The position numbers and the translations under genes were made by a program. From CALCKW01 sp033852095 (GTDB lineage: Bacteria > Pseudomonadota > Gammaproteobacteria > CALCKW01), in assembly GCA_033852095.1 (NCBI GenBank), contig JAWSVD010000045.1, forward strand, positions 12,598-76,597: 64,000 bases of DNA. Reading direction: 5' to 3'. Positions 33,779-41,935 of the stretch are shown here, in pieces (the stretch's first letter is position 1; each line of letters begins with the position of its first letter). The notes beneath the pieces are model-generated. The model was given only the letters and a program-made list of their open reading frames with translations, was not told the origin of the DNA and did no database searches.

Positions 33779-33899
33779 TTCGGTCTATAAACGGGGTCTA
33801 TAGACGTGCACACGGCTTTGATCTTGAAACAAATAGTTGATGGTCTGCGCCTTCGTTTGAACTGAACTGTGTCCCGTTTTTTCGAATAGGTTTGCGCTG

Positions 33900-34364
33900 A
33901 TGGTCGCTGATGACGAATTCAATTTGGAGTTTCTGAGCTTAGAGGCGTCAGAGAGACAAGCGGCCTTTGAGCTGTACCGCGAGCATTTCTACGCTTTTGT
34001 AGAACAGGCGATTGGCTGGGATGAGGGCTTTCAGCGGCGTGGTTTTATGAATAACTACCAGACTGAGTGGCTGCACTGGGTAAGCGCTGGCGAAGACACT
34101 GTCGCTTTGCTCTGTCACCGCGAGTATCCGCGCAGCATGCACGTTCACCTGTTGCTCGTCATGGCGCAGGGGCAACGATCAGGGTGGGGCAGGCGCACCG
34201 TCTTGGCGCTGCAGCGCAGGGCAGCGGAGCGAGAGCTGCCTATCAGCCTGAGTTGTTTTAAGTGTAATCGGCGGGCTCTGGCATTCTACGATGCAATGGA
34301 TTTTGCCATCGTGGCTGAAGACGAGCATTTTTACAGTTTGCGCTGGAGCCCCGTGCCGGGGTGA
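33900..34364 (+). CDS. GNAT-family N-acetyltransferase
   Basis: 154 residues. The acetyl-CoA loop reads MAQGQRSGWGRRTV (Q/RxxGxG/A type), and the C-terminal motif CFKCNRRALAFYDAMDF is a clear GNAT signature. The N-terminal half (LYREHFYAFVEQAIGWDEGFQ) resembles small-molecule acetyltransferases. The substrate is unknown. It is monocistronic and convergent with the Tim44-like gene. Confidence 0.8.
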   Translation: MVADDEFNLEFLSLEASERQAAFELYREHFYAFVEQAIGWDEGFQRRGFMNNYQTEWLHWVSAGEDTVALLCHREYPRSMHVHLLLVMAQGQRSGWGRRTVLALQRRAAERELPISLSCFKCNRRALAFYDAMDFAIVAEDEHFYSLRWSPVPG

Positions 34365-34430
34365 CAGGGGCGGCGCCTACTGTTTTGCTTCCCACGGACT
34401 GTTTGCCCGCGGGATAGAAATCAGTCTTTC

Positions 34431-35279
34431 TTAGCTTTCGCTCTGCTGCTGGATGCCCACGATCAACCACGGCGAGTTGTCGTGGCGCAGGTCGCGCTCC
34501 AAGTGCCATGTCTCGTTGACCTCATCTTCGCTGTTGTCCGATGTATCGCGACTGCGGCCGCTGTACAAGACGCTGATTTCAGCGAGGTGGGCGTTGCTGT
34601 CGGCGCGGACAATCTGTGCCTCCAAGAACAAGACTTCGGTGTGCTCTGCGCCGGTGTTCTGCGCACGCTCTGCCGCTAGCTGCGCGTAGAGAGCAGGGCT
34701 GCAGAACTCGCGGACCTTGTCCATGTCGTAGTCGTTCCAGGCCAGTTGCAGCCCATTGAAGTGCGCCCGTGCTGTCTCCAAGAACTGCTCCTGGTCAAAG
34801 CCCGCTGGCAGGTTGAAGGGGATATCGCTGCTCATGCTCGCAGCACCGCCACCGGCGGTGTTGGCTTGAGCTTCCTCTAGGGCGGGGCCGCCCGCCGTTG
34901 CTTGGCGCTGCATGCCCTGGCCCGCGCGCTGGCCGCTGGCTTGGGTCGCGCGGCTCTTCAAGAACTTCATCAACAAGAAGGCGATGCCGGCGAACATCAG
35001 GATGTCCATCAGCTCGATGCCTTCAAAGGCACCACCGAAGAAGAGCGCCCCGAGCAGGCTGCCAGCCAGCAGTCCACCGAGCATGCCGCCCATCATGCCC
35101 TTGCGTCCGGTGCCTGCCGCTGCACTTGCCGGGGTGCTGGTGGTTTTGCTTGGCTGGGTTTGGTGCGTGTTCTGGCGTTTGCCGAAGGACTTCAGGCCGC
35201 CAAAACGCTTGGCTTCAGCGTAGTCCACAGGGGCCATCACCAGGCCAAAAATAAGGGTCATCAGGGCAAAAAATCGCAT
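34431..35279 (-). CDS. Tim44-like domain protein, exported or membrane-anchored
   Basis: 282 residues. A signal peptide (FFALMTLIFGLVMAPVDYAEA) and a basic, low-complexity linker precede a glycine-rich hydrophobic stretch (GMMGGMLGGLLAGSLLGALFF, about residues 61-81). A second helix lies at 90-106. The C-terminal 130 residues form a Tim44-like/NTF2 fold (FLETARAHFNGLQLAWNDYDMDKVREFCSPALY), ending with the conserved ETWHLERD strand. Function in bacteria is unclear. It sits 24 bp downstream of engB. Confidence 0.85.
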   Translation of the reverse strand: MRFFALMTLIFGLVMAPVDYAEAKRFGGLKSFGKRQNTHQTQPSKTTSTPASAAAGTGRKGMMGGMLGGLLAGSLLGALFFGGAFEGIELMDILMFAGIAFLLMKFLKSRATQASGQRAGQGMQRQATAGGPALEEAQANTAGGGAASMSSDIPFNLPAGFDQEQFLETARAHFNGLQLAWNDYDMDKVREFCSPALYAQLAAERAQNTGAEHTEVLFLEAQIVRADSNAHLAEISVLYSGRSRDTSDNSEDEVNETWHLERDLRHDNSPWLIVGIQQQSES

Positions 35280-35303
35280 GGGAAAAATCTCTGGAATGCT
35301 TGT

Positions 35304-35933
35304 TTATTGAGCGTTTGTATCGGGGGCATCGCCGACTTGACGATCATAATAGCTGTCCAGCAGGCCTTGCAGGTCGTCTATGCCCTCTTTTTTAAGGGAG
35401 GAAAACAACTGCAATGTCGCTTCCACGCCGGCGTTTTCGAGCTCCTTTTGGGTGGCCATGAGCGTCGATTTGGCTTGGTTTCGGCTGAGCTTGTCCGATT
35501 TGGTCAGCAAAAAGTGCAGCTCGGCGCGGCCCTGCTGGATCCAGTCGATCATGCGCCAATCGTGGTCGGTGAGCGGGCGGCGGGAGTCCATCACCACCAC
35601 CAAGCAGGCCAGCTGTTTGCGTTCGGCCAGGTATTGTCCCAGGGTGTCACGCCAGTGGTTGAGCTGGCTGCGCGATACCTTGGCAAAGCCATAGCCGGGC
35701 AAATCGACAAGGTAACGGCCTTCGTCGAGGTTGAAGTAGTTCATCAGCTGGGTGCGGCCGGGTGTCTTGGAGGTGCGGGCGAGCTTCTTATTGCCGGTCA
35801 AGCAATTGAGCGCGCTGGACTTTCCGGCGTTGGAACGGCCGGCGAAGGCTATTTCCACCCGTGAGTCAGTGGGGCACTGGATGAGTTTGTGGGCGCTAGT
35901 CGTAAAACTGGCTCCGTGATAAAGCGGGTTCAT
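35304..35933 (-). CDS. engB: Ribosome-biogenesis GTPase EngB (YihA/YsxC)
   Basis: 209 residues. G1 is FAGRSNAGKSSALN, the G2/switch I region TSKTPGRTQLMNYF, G3 DLPGYGFAKV and G4 LTKSDKLS. It assists 50S assembly. Adjacency to a divergent cytochrome c4 gene and dsbA is the arrangement known from Pseudomonas. The start is ATG 35933. Confidence 0.95.
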   Translation of the reverse strand: MNPLYHGASFTTSAHKLIQCPTDSRVEIAFAGRSNAGKSSALNCLTGNKKLARTSKTPGRTQLMNYFNLDEGRYLVDLPGYGFAKVSRSQLNHWRDTLGQYLAERKQLACLVVVMDSRRPLTDHDWRMIDWIQQGRAELHFLLTKSDKLSRNQAKSTLMATQKELENAGVEATLQLFSSLKKEGIDDLQGLLDSYYDRQVGDAPDTNAQ

Positions 35934-36151
35934 GGCGTCACTCGTTTAACGCGCGCAGCTGGAAAGCGGACAAAGGCCGTGTATTGGCTCTGGTTGCAAG
36001 CGCTGCAGGGCGGGTAAATATTTGCTAGGATCTTTAGGTTACAGATTGTACGGCGGACTGTCCCAATGGGCCACTGATACCGCCGCCACTGCAAGTGTAA
36101 AGTTCACATTTGCGATGTCGAATTTTTCAGCACTTAATTTTATGGGTCTAA

Positions 36152-36760
36152 ATGATGACAAAGGGAAAGATTCTGGCCGTGATGGCCGCTCTGGCGTTAA
36201 CTTCTCCTGTGATGGCAGGCGGAGATGCTGCTGCGGGCAAGGCTAAAAGCGCTTCATGTGCAGCGTGTCATGGTGCAGACGGTAACTCGGCAGCGGCGAC
36301 GTTTCCAAAAATCGCGGGACAGCACGCCGATTACATCACCAAACAATTGAAGGAATTCAAAGCCGGCACACGCGTGAGCGCACTGATGGCAGGTCAAGCG
36401 GTCGCCTTGAGTGACGGCGATGTGGCCGATCTGGCCGCGTTTTATGCCAGCCAAAAAGCGGCTATCGGCAAGGCTGATGAAGAGACTTTGGCGCTTGGCG
36501 AATCGATATTCCGAGGTGGCATAGCCGAGACCGGCGCTGCAGCCTGTATGGCTTGCCACGGCATGAGCGGTGCCGGCATGCCAGGTGCTGGCTTTCCACA
36601 GCTCAAAGGCCAGTTTGCCGACTACACCAAGGCGCAGTTGTTGGCCTTCCGTGATGGCAGCCGCGACAACGACAGCGGCTCAGTGATGCGCGATATTTCC
36701 AAGCGCATGACTGATGCAGAAATCACAGCGGTCTCGCAATACATCGAAGGCTTGAACTGA
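36152..36760 (+). CDS. Dihaem cytochrome c4
   Basis: 202 residues with signal peptide (ILAVMAALALTSPVMA) and two haem-attachment motifs, CAACH near residue 32 and CMACH near residue 130. Each is followed by a similar domain, the usual c4 duplication. Methionine ligands are likely in VSALMAGQAVAL and SVMRDISKRMT. It is a periplasmic electron carrier feeding terminal oxidases. The gene is divergent from engB and upstream of dsbA. Confidence 0.93.
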   Translation: MMTKGKILAVMAALALTSPVMAGGDAAAGKAKSASCAACHGADGNSAAATFPKIAGQHADYITKQLKEFKAGTRVSALMAGQAVALSDGDVADLAAFYASQKAAIGKADEETLALGESIFRGGIAETGAAACMACHGMSGAGMPGAGFPQLKGQFADYTKAQLLAFRDGSRDNDSGSVMRDISKRMTDAEITAVSQYIEGLN

Positions 36761-37035
36761 AACCTTGCAGTTCAGTTGCGCGAGCGGCGGTAGCCGCCGC
36801 GCTGCTTCCAGTGGCTTGTCTCTGTTGCTTTGCTGGCGGAGTTGCTCACTGCTTGAACCCTTCTCTTTAGAGATACACTTCCGCAGCAAGTGCGCTGTTT
36901 TCTGGCGCTTTTCTGCGATCTCGGTTGTTTCACCGAGCCCTGAGATTTTGGTCTAGCTGTTGCGTGTCTAAAATACAGCTGCCGGAACTTTGTCGTTCCG
37001 GTGTGATCGAAGAATAAAATAACCCCAGCGAGTGA
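36761..37035 (+). terminator. Cytochrome c4-dsbA spacer with GC hairpin
   Basis: GCGGCGG (36784-36790) and CCGCCGC (36794-36800) form a perfect 7-bp stem with loop TAG, 24 bp after the cytochrome stop. There is no T-run, so termination is likely partial. The rest would hold the dsbA promoter; no gene is seen. Confidence 0.45.
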
Positions 37036-37674
37036 ATGACGGAAATGGCAAAACTCAACCGACGTGCGTGGATAGGAATGGTTGCCCTGGTGGGCATGGC
37101 AGGCAGTGCTCTCGCGGCAGAGCCGCAAGTGCCGGCGGCTTTTCAAGAGCTGCCATTGGCTCAAACGCAGCGCACCGATGGCATGGTCGAAGTTACCGAG
37201 TTTTTTTGGTATGGCTGCCCGCACTGCTTTTCTCTTGAGCCCACGATGAACAAATGGCTCGCTGAAGATAAGCCCGACAACTTGGTGTTTAATCGTGAGG
37301 CTCCGCCGCTGAATCCCAGCTGGCAACAACAGTCTCGGGCGTTCTACGCGGCCAAACAAATGGGCGTGCTGGATCAGTTTCACGAGCCTCTGTTCAATGC
37401 GATTCACCAAGACCGCAAGAAGCTTAACACCGCAGATCAACTCGCCGATTTTGCTGACGGGCTTGGCATTGACGGAAAAAAACTCAAAAGCATGATGGCG
37501 TCATTTATGGTGGACGGCGCGGTGCGAAATTCCATGAATCTGGCGGCAAAATATCAACTGACCGGTGTGCCAGCTGTTGTAGTCGCCGGAAAGTACAAGA
37601 CAAGCGGTCAGCTGGCCGGCAGTTACGCCAATATGGTGGATGCCATTACGCAGCTGGGCAATGAGCTAAAGTAA
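37036..37674 (+). CDS. dsbA: Thiol:disulfide oxidoreductase DsbA
   Basis: 212 residues, periplasmic. Signal peptide RRAWIGMVALVGMAGSALA, active site FFWYGCPHCFSLEP with C-P-H-C, and the cis-proline loop TGVPAVVVAGKY. It introduces disulfides into exported proteins. Two in-frame ATGs (37036, 37045) are possible, and neither has a strong ribosome-binding site. A strong terminator follows at 37701. Confidence 0.95.
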   Translation: MTEMAKLNRRAWIGMVALVGMAGSALAAEPQVPAAFQELPLAQTQRTDGMVEVTEFFWYGCPHCFSLEPTMNKWLAEDKPDNLVFNREAPPLNPSWQQQSRAFYAAKQMGVLDQFHEPLFNAIHQDRKKLNTADQLADFADGLGIDGKKLKSMMASFMVDGAVRNSMNLAAKYQLTGVPAVVVAGKYKTSGQLAGSYANMVDAITQLGNELK

Positions 37675-37700
37675 ATCGCCTTTATTGTTTTTAAATATTA

Positions 37701-37728
37701 AAAAACCGGCTCATTAGCCGGTTTTTTT
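37701..37728 (+). terminator. Rho-independent terminator after dsbA
   Basis: AAAAACCGGC (37701-37710), loop TCATTA and GCCGGTTTTT (37717-37726) form a 10-bp perfect stem running into a T7 tract. The A-run on the left arm allows it to work in both directions. Confidence 0.9.
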
Positions 37729-38002
37729 ATGCATTGCAAGCTTGCAATAGGAGATATTCTAAACAAGCTAGCAGTGGGTATAATGGCAAAATTAACTCTG
37801 TGGATTCACCGGGTGTCGGTGTTTCGTATCCATGGGGGGGATTTATTTGAAGGCGTGGAAACAGTGGTTGCTCCATTTCTCCTTGTCTTGGCCGCTAGTG
37901 GGCTGATAAATCATATCTTTTTGCGCCGATCTGTTGAGCAGTATTCGAAGAACGCGGGTCACGGTGCGCACCTATTTCCAGAAACTAAACCGCAGGTGAT
38001 GC

Positions 38003-39439
38003 ATGCTTCTACAGCACAGTGAAGAAATCCTTGACCAATGGAAAAGCCGACAGTCTCTCGCTGAGAAAATAATACCCATGGTGGGCTCGCTCTACCGCGA
38101 CAAGGGTGTGGCCGTTAAAGTGTTTGGCCGTCGTCTGATGAATACGACCACCATCGACGTGCTCAAAGCGCATCGCGTGGGTCGCCGTTTGATCGGTGAA
38201 GAGCTCGATATCGACACGACTTTTGCGATTGTCGAAGCGATGGAGCAACTGGATTTGGCACCTGCCCGTGTTGATGTTGGCAAGCTGGCTGTCGCCTACA
38301 GCAAGCTCGGTGGCGGCATGACAGTCGCGGAGTTTGTCGCCGATCAACTGGCGCCTGTGGTGGGCAAGCAAGTGGAAGCGGAGCCAAAGGACATTGTGCT
38401 CTACGGCTTTGGACGCATCGGTCGTTTGCTCGCGCGTCTGCTGATTGAGCGCACTGGCAGTGGATCCAACATGCGGCTAAGGGCTATTGTGGTGCGCGGT
38501 AAAGGCGGCGATTTGGAAAAGCGCGCTAGCCTGCTGCGCCGCGATTCCATCCACGGGCCCTTCAACGGCACAATCACGGTTGATGAGGAGCGAAATGCCC
38601 TCATCGCCAACGGCACCTACATCCAGGTGATCTACGCCAACAGCCCCGATCAAGTCGACTACACGGCTTACGGTATCGACAACGCTCTGATCGTTGATAA
38701 CACCGGCATTTGGAAAGACCGCGATGGCTTGGGGCTTCACCTTAAATCCAAAGGTGCGGCGAAAGTGTTGTTGACGGCCCCAGCCAAGGGCGATATCAAA
38801 AACATCGTGGCGGGTGTGAACAGCCAAGACGTGGCGAGCTCGGACGAAATCTTGTGCGCGGCTTCCTGTACGACGAATGCCATTGTGCCAGTGCTGCAAG
38901 CCGTCAATGACCGCTTTGGCATCAAGAACGGTCACATCGAGACAGTGCACAGCTACACCAATGATCAAAACTTGGTGGACAACATGCACAGCGCCGAGCG
39001 GCGTGGTCGCAGTGCGCCCATGAACATGGTGATCACCTCCACAGGGGCAGCTAAGGCCGTGGCCAAAGCATTGCCTGAGCTGGAGGGCAAGCTCACTGGT
39101 AACGCCATTCGTGTGCCCACACCGAACGTGTCGATGGCGGTGATGAACCTCAATCTGGACGGCGCTACATCCAAAGAAGAGCTCAATGACTACCTGCGCG
39201 ACCGCGCGCTGGAAGAAATGCAGGGTCAGATTGGCTTCACGCTGTCTACCGAGCTGGTCTCTTCGGATCTGGTGGGCTCTGAGGATGCAGGGGTGGTTGA
39301 CGGCGCCGCGACTATTGTCGACGGAGACCGCGTGGTCTTGTATGTCTGGTACGACAATGAGGCGGGCTATTCCAATCAGGTTGTCCGTGTAATGCAGACG
39401 GTGGTTGGCTTGAAAATGCCTGAGTTCCCCGCAGCCTAG
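38003..39439 (+). CDS. gap: Glyceraldehyde-3-phosphate dehydrogenase, long form
   Basis: 478 residues, about 140 longer than classic GapA. The extra part is an N-terminal helical domain of about 128 residues, followed by the NAD fold YGFGRIGRLLARLL near residue 134 and the catalytic Cys in AASCTTNAIVPVLQAV near residue 288. HSYTNDQNLVDN and WYDNEAGYSNQVVRV are typical. Long GAPDHs like this occur in Pseudomonas (PA3001-like) and marine gammaproteobacteria, usually in addition to a short one. AGGT upstream of ATG 38003 supports the start. It is flanked by terminators on both sides, hence a single-gene transcript. Confidence 0.92.
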   Translation: MLLQHSEEILDQWKSRQSLAEKIIPMVGSLYRDKGVAVKVFGRRLMNTTTIDVLKAHRVGRRLIGEELDIDTTFAIVEAMEQLDLAPARVDVGKLAVAYSKLGGGMTVAEFVADQLAPVVGKQVEAEPKDIVLYGFGRIGRLLARLLIERTGSGSNMRLRAIVVRGKGGDLEKRASLLRRDSIHGPFNGTITVDEERNALIANGTYIQVIYANSPDQVDYTAYGIDNALIVDNTGIWKDRDGLGLHLKSKGAAKVLLTAPAKGDIKNIVAGVNSQDVASSDEILCAASCTTNAIVPVLQAVNDRFGIKNGHIETVHSYTNDQNLVDNMHSAERRGRSAPMNMVITSTGAAKAVAKALPELEGKLTGNAIRVPTPNVSMAVMNLNLDGATSKEELNDYLRDRALEEMQGQIGFTLSTELVSSDLVGSEDAGVVDGAATIVDGDRVVLYVWYDNEAGYSNQVVRVMQTVVGLKMPEFPAA

Positions 39440-39467
39440 TGCCTCTGTTTTTATAGGCTTTGATAAG

Positions 39468-39493
39468 AACCGGCCCCAGTGGCCGGTTTTTTT
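39468..39493 (+). terminator. Rho-independent terminator after gap
   Basis: AACCGGCC (39468-39475), loop CCAGT, GGCCGGTT (39481-39488), then a T-run. It lies 28 bp after the gap stop. Confidence 0.9.
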
Positions 39494-40221
39494 GTGCCTG
39501 AAGTTTGTTCTCGCCACGCGGCTTTCTACGTGCAGGCTCTTGGCCTTTTCAAATCCTCCCGCTCGATGCTATCCCTCCGCAATGACGGCGTGCGTTTAAT
39601 CTGACTGAGCCCAAAAGGCGCGCCGATTTTCTGATGTTGTTGGTGCGCATCGGGTTTAGCGCTGCAGTCGGTATCAAATGCGGTCAGCGGCGCAGTGTGC
39701 CGTGCGTAGACGCGGTTATTGCTGCGTTGTTGGTGTGGGCTGGTAGCTCTCTTGTATCTCGACCAGCGGGACCGTATGACGCGCTGCGCTGTAGCGCGGG
39801 ACCTACATTGTGTGAGCGATGTTCATGATATTTCAGCAACAATCCAGTTGGCAGCTTCAAATTTGCATGATTTGACTGATGCTGAAATCGCAGGGGTAGG
39901 GGGATCTTTGTCTGCCCCCTTGTGCGGTTTTGCTTCGACGCAGTGATCTACTCGAGCTTGCTTGATCAGTATTGAGTACTTTGCAGTAATACGGGCAGGC
40001 TTTCTTAAAGTACTGGCCGCTGTTGGTCGATAGTTGACATTGGACTTCCTCGTCAGTCGGTCTAGGGGCTGATAGTTCATCGAGACGATGATTGCGTAGA
40101 TCAAATTTGCGCAGCGTGCCGAGCAGAAATCTTGCTGGGCGCGCTGAACCAATTGGCCGAACAAATTAACTACGGGTGTTAGAGCCTCAATTTTTATGCA
40201 CTTTTGCACAGGGACGTTTTC
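39494..40221. other. Long intergenic region between gap and the diguanylate cyclase
   Basis: About 730 bp without a convincing conventional gene. The only item of note is a 44-codon frame at 39812-39946 (+), described separately. The first 300 bases are GC-rich and the last 250 AT-rich, as expected for a promoter region. The minus-strand frame at 39823-40368 has no family features and runs into the cyclase gene. Confidence 0.5.
39812..39946 (+). CDS. Possible small peptide with a double-glycine-type leader (speculative)
   Basis: 44 codons from a GTG at 39812 (weak GGGA ten bases upstream). The end of the putative leader reads LTDAEIAGVGGS. If cleavage is after Gly-Ser, Glu falls at -8, Ile at -7 and Val at -4, as in class II bacteriocin/NHLP-type leaders. 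A 12-residue core with one Cys (LSAPLCGFASTQ) would remain. No modification enzyme or C39-peptidase transporter is nearby. It could equally be chance. Confidence 0.25.
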   Translation: MSDVHDISATIQLAASNLHDLTDAEIAGVGGSLSAPLCGFASTQ

Positions 40222-41739
40222 ATGCTGCCAAGCTTGAAAATTCGCGGAAAGCTGGTACTCAGCTTCAGTATCGCCATGATACTGGTGCTGTGTACGCTTG
40301 GGTTTGTGGTTTACCTCACCTTCGCCAGCTCTACGCGCATCGACAAGCAGAAAATCGCCGGTCTCCATCTTGAGGTTATGACCAGCGAATTGGTCCAGCT
40401 CGCCGCTAGCGAGCGGTTGTCGCTGCGTGCCCTAGAACAAAATATCGCGGACGGTGCGAGCCCTGAGCCCTTGTTGCGTCAATACCTGCGCAATACGCTG
40501 TACGCCGAGGGTGTGATGCTCGTCGACGACAGGGGCGTTGTGCGGCAGAGTGCTGGCGACACGGCTGCCATTCAAAGCCTGCTGAGCAGCGGTGATGCCA
40601 CGATTATCGAGCCTGTGGCAGTGGGTGCGTCCATTGTCCTGCCCGGCAGTGATGCCTCTGAGCTCATGGAAGGGCGCCTGCTGGCGGCCGCTCAGATCGG
40701 TGGCATGGAGCTGCTCAGGAGCATTGAGTACCGTGATCTGCCCGCTCACAGCGTGGTGATCATTGCTGATAAGTCGCGGAAAATCATTTCCAATCACGAA
40801 CCCATGGATCCGGAACTGGAGCGAGAGTTCCAGCAGCTGGTCGCGGCGCAGGTGCGCGACAGTGAACTCGCTGAAGGCGGGGAGCTGTATGGCATGCGCA
40901 AGGCCGTTGAGAGCTTGCCGGTCGAGCTCTGGTATCTGGTGCCGAAGAAAATATTCCAGGCCGATATCTTCAGTTTGCAGAACCGTGTCGTGGGCGCGAC
41001 GATCTTTTTGTTGTGGCTGACGCTGTGGATCGTGCTCGCTATCTCTCACCGCATCACCCAGCCTATTCGCGAGTTGACTGCGTCCATCGCGGCGATGAAA
41101 GAAGAAGAATACGCCGTGCCGCTGACTTACAGGGACACGGGAGATGAAACCGCGGCACTTGCCAAGGGCTTTGAGAGCATGCGTCAACACATCGATGAGC
41201 TCATCTCCGTTGACCCCTTGACGAACCTCTACAATCGCCGCTATTTGATGCGCTCTTTCCTGCGGGAAATAAACCGGGCTCGGCGCTCCAGTACGCCCCT
41301 GTGTTGCATGATGTTAGACATCGATCGCTTCAAAAACATCAACGACAATTGGGGGCATCCCTGTGGGGATTATGTGCTGCGACAAGCGGCACATATCATC
41401 AAAGAGAACATCCGTGATTGCGACATCGCCGCTCGATTCGGGGGTGAGGAATTTATGGTGTTATTGCCCACGGCACGGACGGCAGAGGCGCTCAGTGTGG
41501 GTCTGCGCATTGGCCAGATGCTGGAGGAGTTCGAGTTCGTCTGGGAAGGTGAGAGTTTTCACGTCACCACCAGTGGTGGGATTGCCTCCCTCGATGAAAT
41601 CGACGGCGATGAGCCAGAGGCCTTGTTGGCCCTGGCCGATGCGGCCCTGTACGAGGCCAAGCAGGGCGGGCGAAACCGTGTCATCGTCAACCGCCCCGTG
41701 GTCGAAGCCTTGGTCCATCAGCAAGATCACGCGGCCTAG
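40222..41739 (+). CDS. Membrane diguanylate cyclase (sensor-HAMP-GGDEF)
   Basis: 505 residues from the ATG at 40222 (AGGGA upstream); the frame could start at a TTG at 40204. Membrane helices at about 10-33 and 257-276 flank a periplasmic sensor of about 220 residues. HAMP follows (about 277-330). The GGDEF domain starts near SVDPLTNLYNRRYL. The active-site motif is RFGGEEF, and five residues ahead of it is RDCD, the product-binding I-site RxxD, so a catalytically active, feedback-inhibited c-di-GMP synthase is expected. The TAG stop lies at the left edge of a MITE-like element. Confidence 0.92.
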   Translation: MLPSLKIRGKLVLSFSIAMILVLCTLGFVVYLTFASSTRIDKQKIAGLHLEVMTSELVQLAASERLSLRALEQNIADGASPEPLLRQYLRNTLYAEGVMLVDDRGVVRQSAGDTAAIQSLLSSGDATIIEPVAVGASIVLPGSDASELMEGRLLAAAQIGGMELLRSIEYRDLPAHSVVIIADKSRKIISNHEPMDPELEREFQQLVAAQVRDSELAEGGELYGMRKAVESLPVELWYLVPKKIFQADIFSLQNRVVGATIFLLWLTLWIVLAISHRITQPIRELTASIAAMKEEEYAVPLTYRDTGDETAALAKGFESMRQHIDELISVDPLTNLYNRRYLMRSFLREINRARRSSTPLCCMMLDIDRFKNINDNWGHPCGDYVLRQAAHIIKENIRDCDIAARFGGEEFMVLLPTARTAEALSVGLRIGQMLEEFEFVWEGESFHVTTSGGIASLDEIDGDEPEALLALADAALYEAKQGGRNRVIVNRPVVEALVHQQDHAA

Positions 41740-41879
41740 TGCTCTGACAGTGTGNNCAGAGGTGCTCCCGCAGGGTGGTTGATGAGGGTTGAAGTTGTGC
41801 TCAGCACCCAGCTTCTCACCCAGTCAAAAAGTATTCGGATATCCACTGCATCCCAATTTATCATGCTGTCAGAGTACTA
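41737..41879. mobile_element. MITE-like element with 18-bp imperfect terminal inverted repeats
   Basis: The left end (41737-41754, TAGTGCTCTGACAGTGTG) and the right end (41862-41879) are inverted copies with 15 of 18 bases matching. Each outermost dinucleotide is TA, as for IS630/Tc1-type TA target duplication. The 143-bp interior has no gene and contains two N. It lies directly after, and supplies the stop of, the diguanylate cyclase gene. No transposase is in the window. Confidence 0.5.
41755..41756. other. Two unresolved bases (N)
   Basis: Two N immediately inside the left inverted repeat of the MITE-like element. A repeat family or a hairpin often causes such local ambiguity. Confidence 0.95.
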
Positions 41880-41935
41880 GTTTCATGCCGCGCAACTGTG
41901 CGCGGTGAGAAGTCCCTGAACAGACACCTTATTGC

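Noticed and set aside
37729..38022. 97-codon frame before gap
   Set aside because: It starts inside the dsbA terminator, overlaps the gap start and has no ribosome-binding site or family features, despite one hydrophobic stretch.
39823..40368. 181-codon frame on the minus strand in the gap-GGDEF spacer
   Set aside because: It overlaps the true start of the cyclase gene and shows no recognisable domain.
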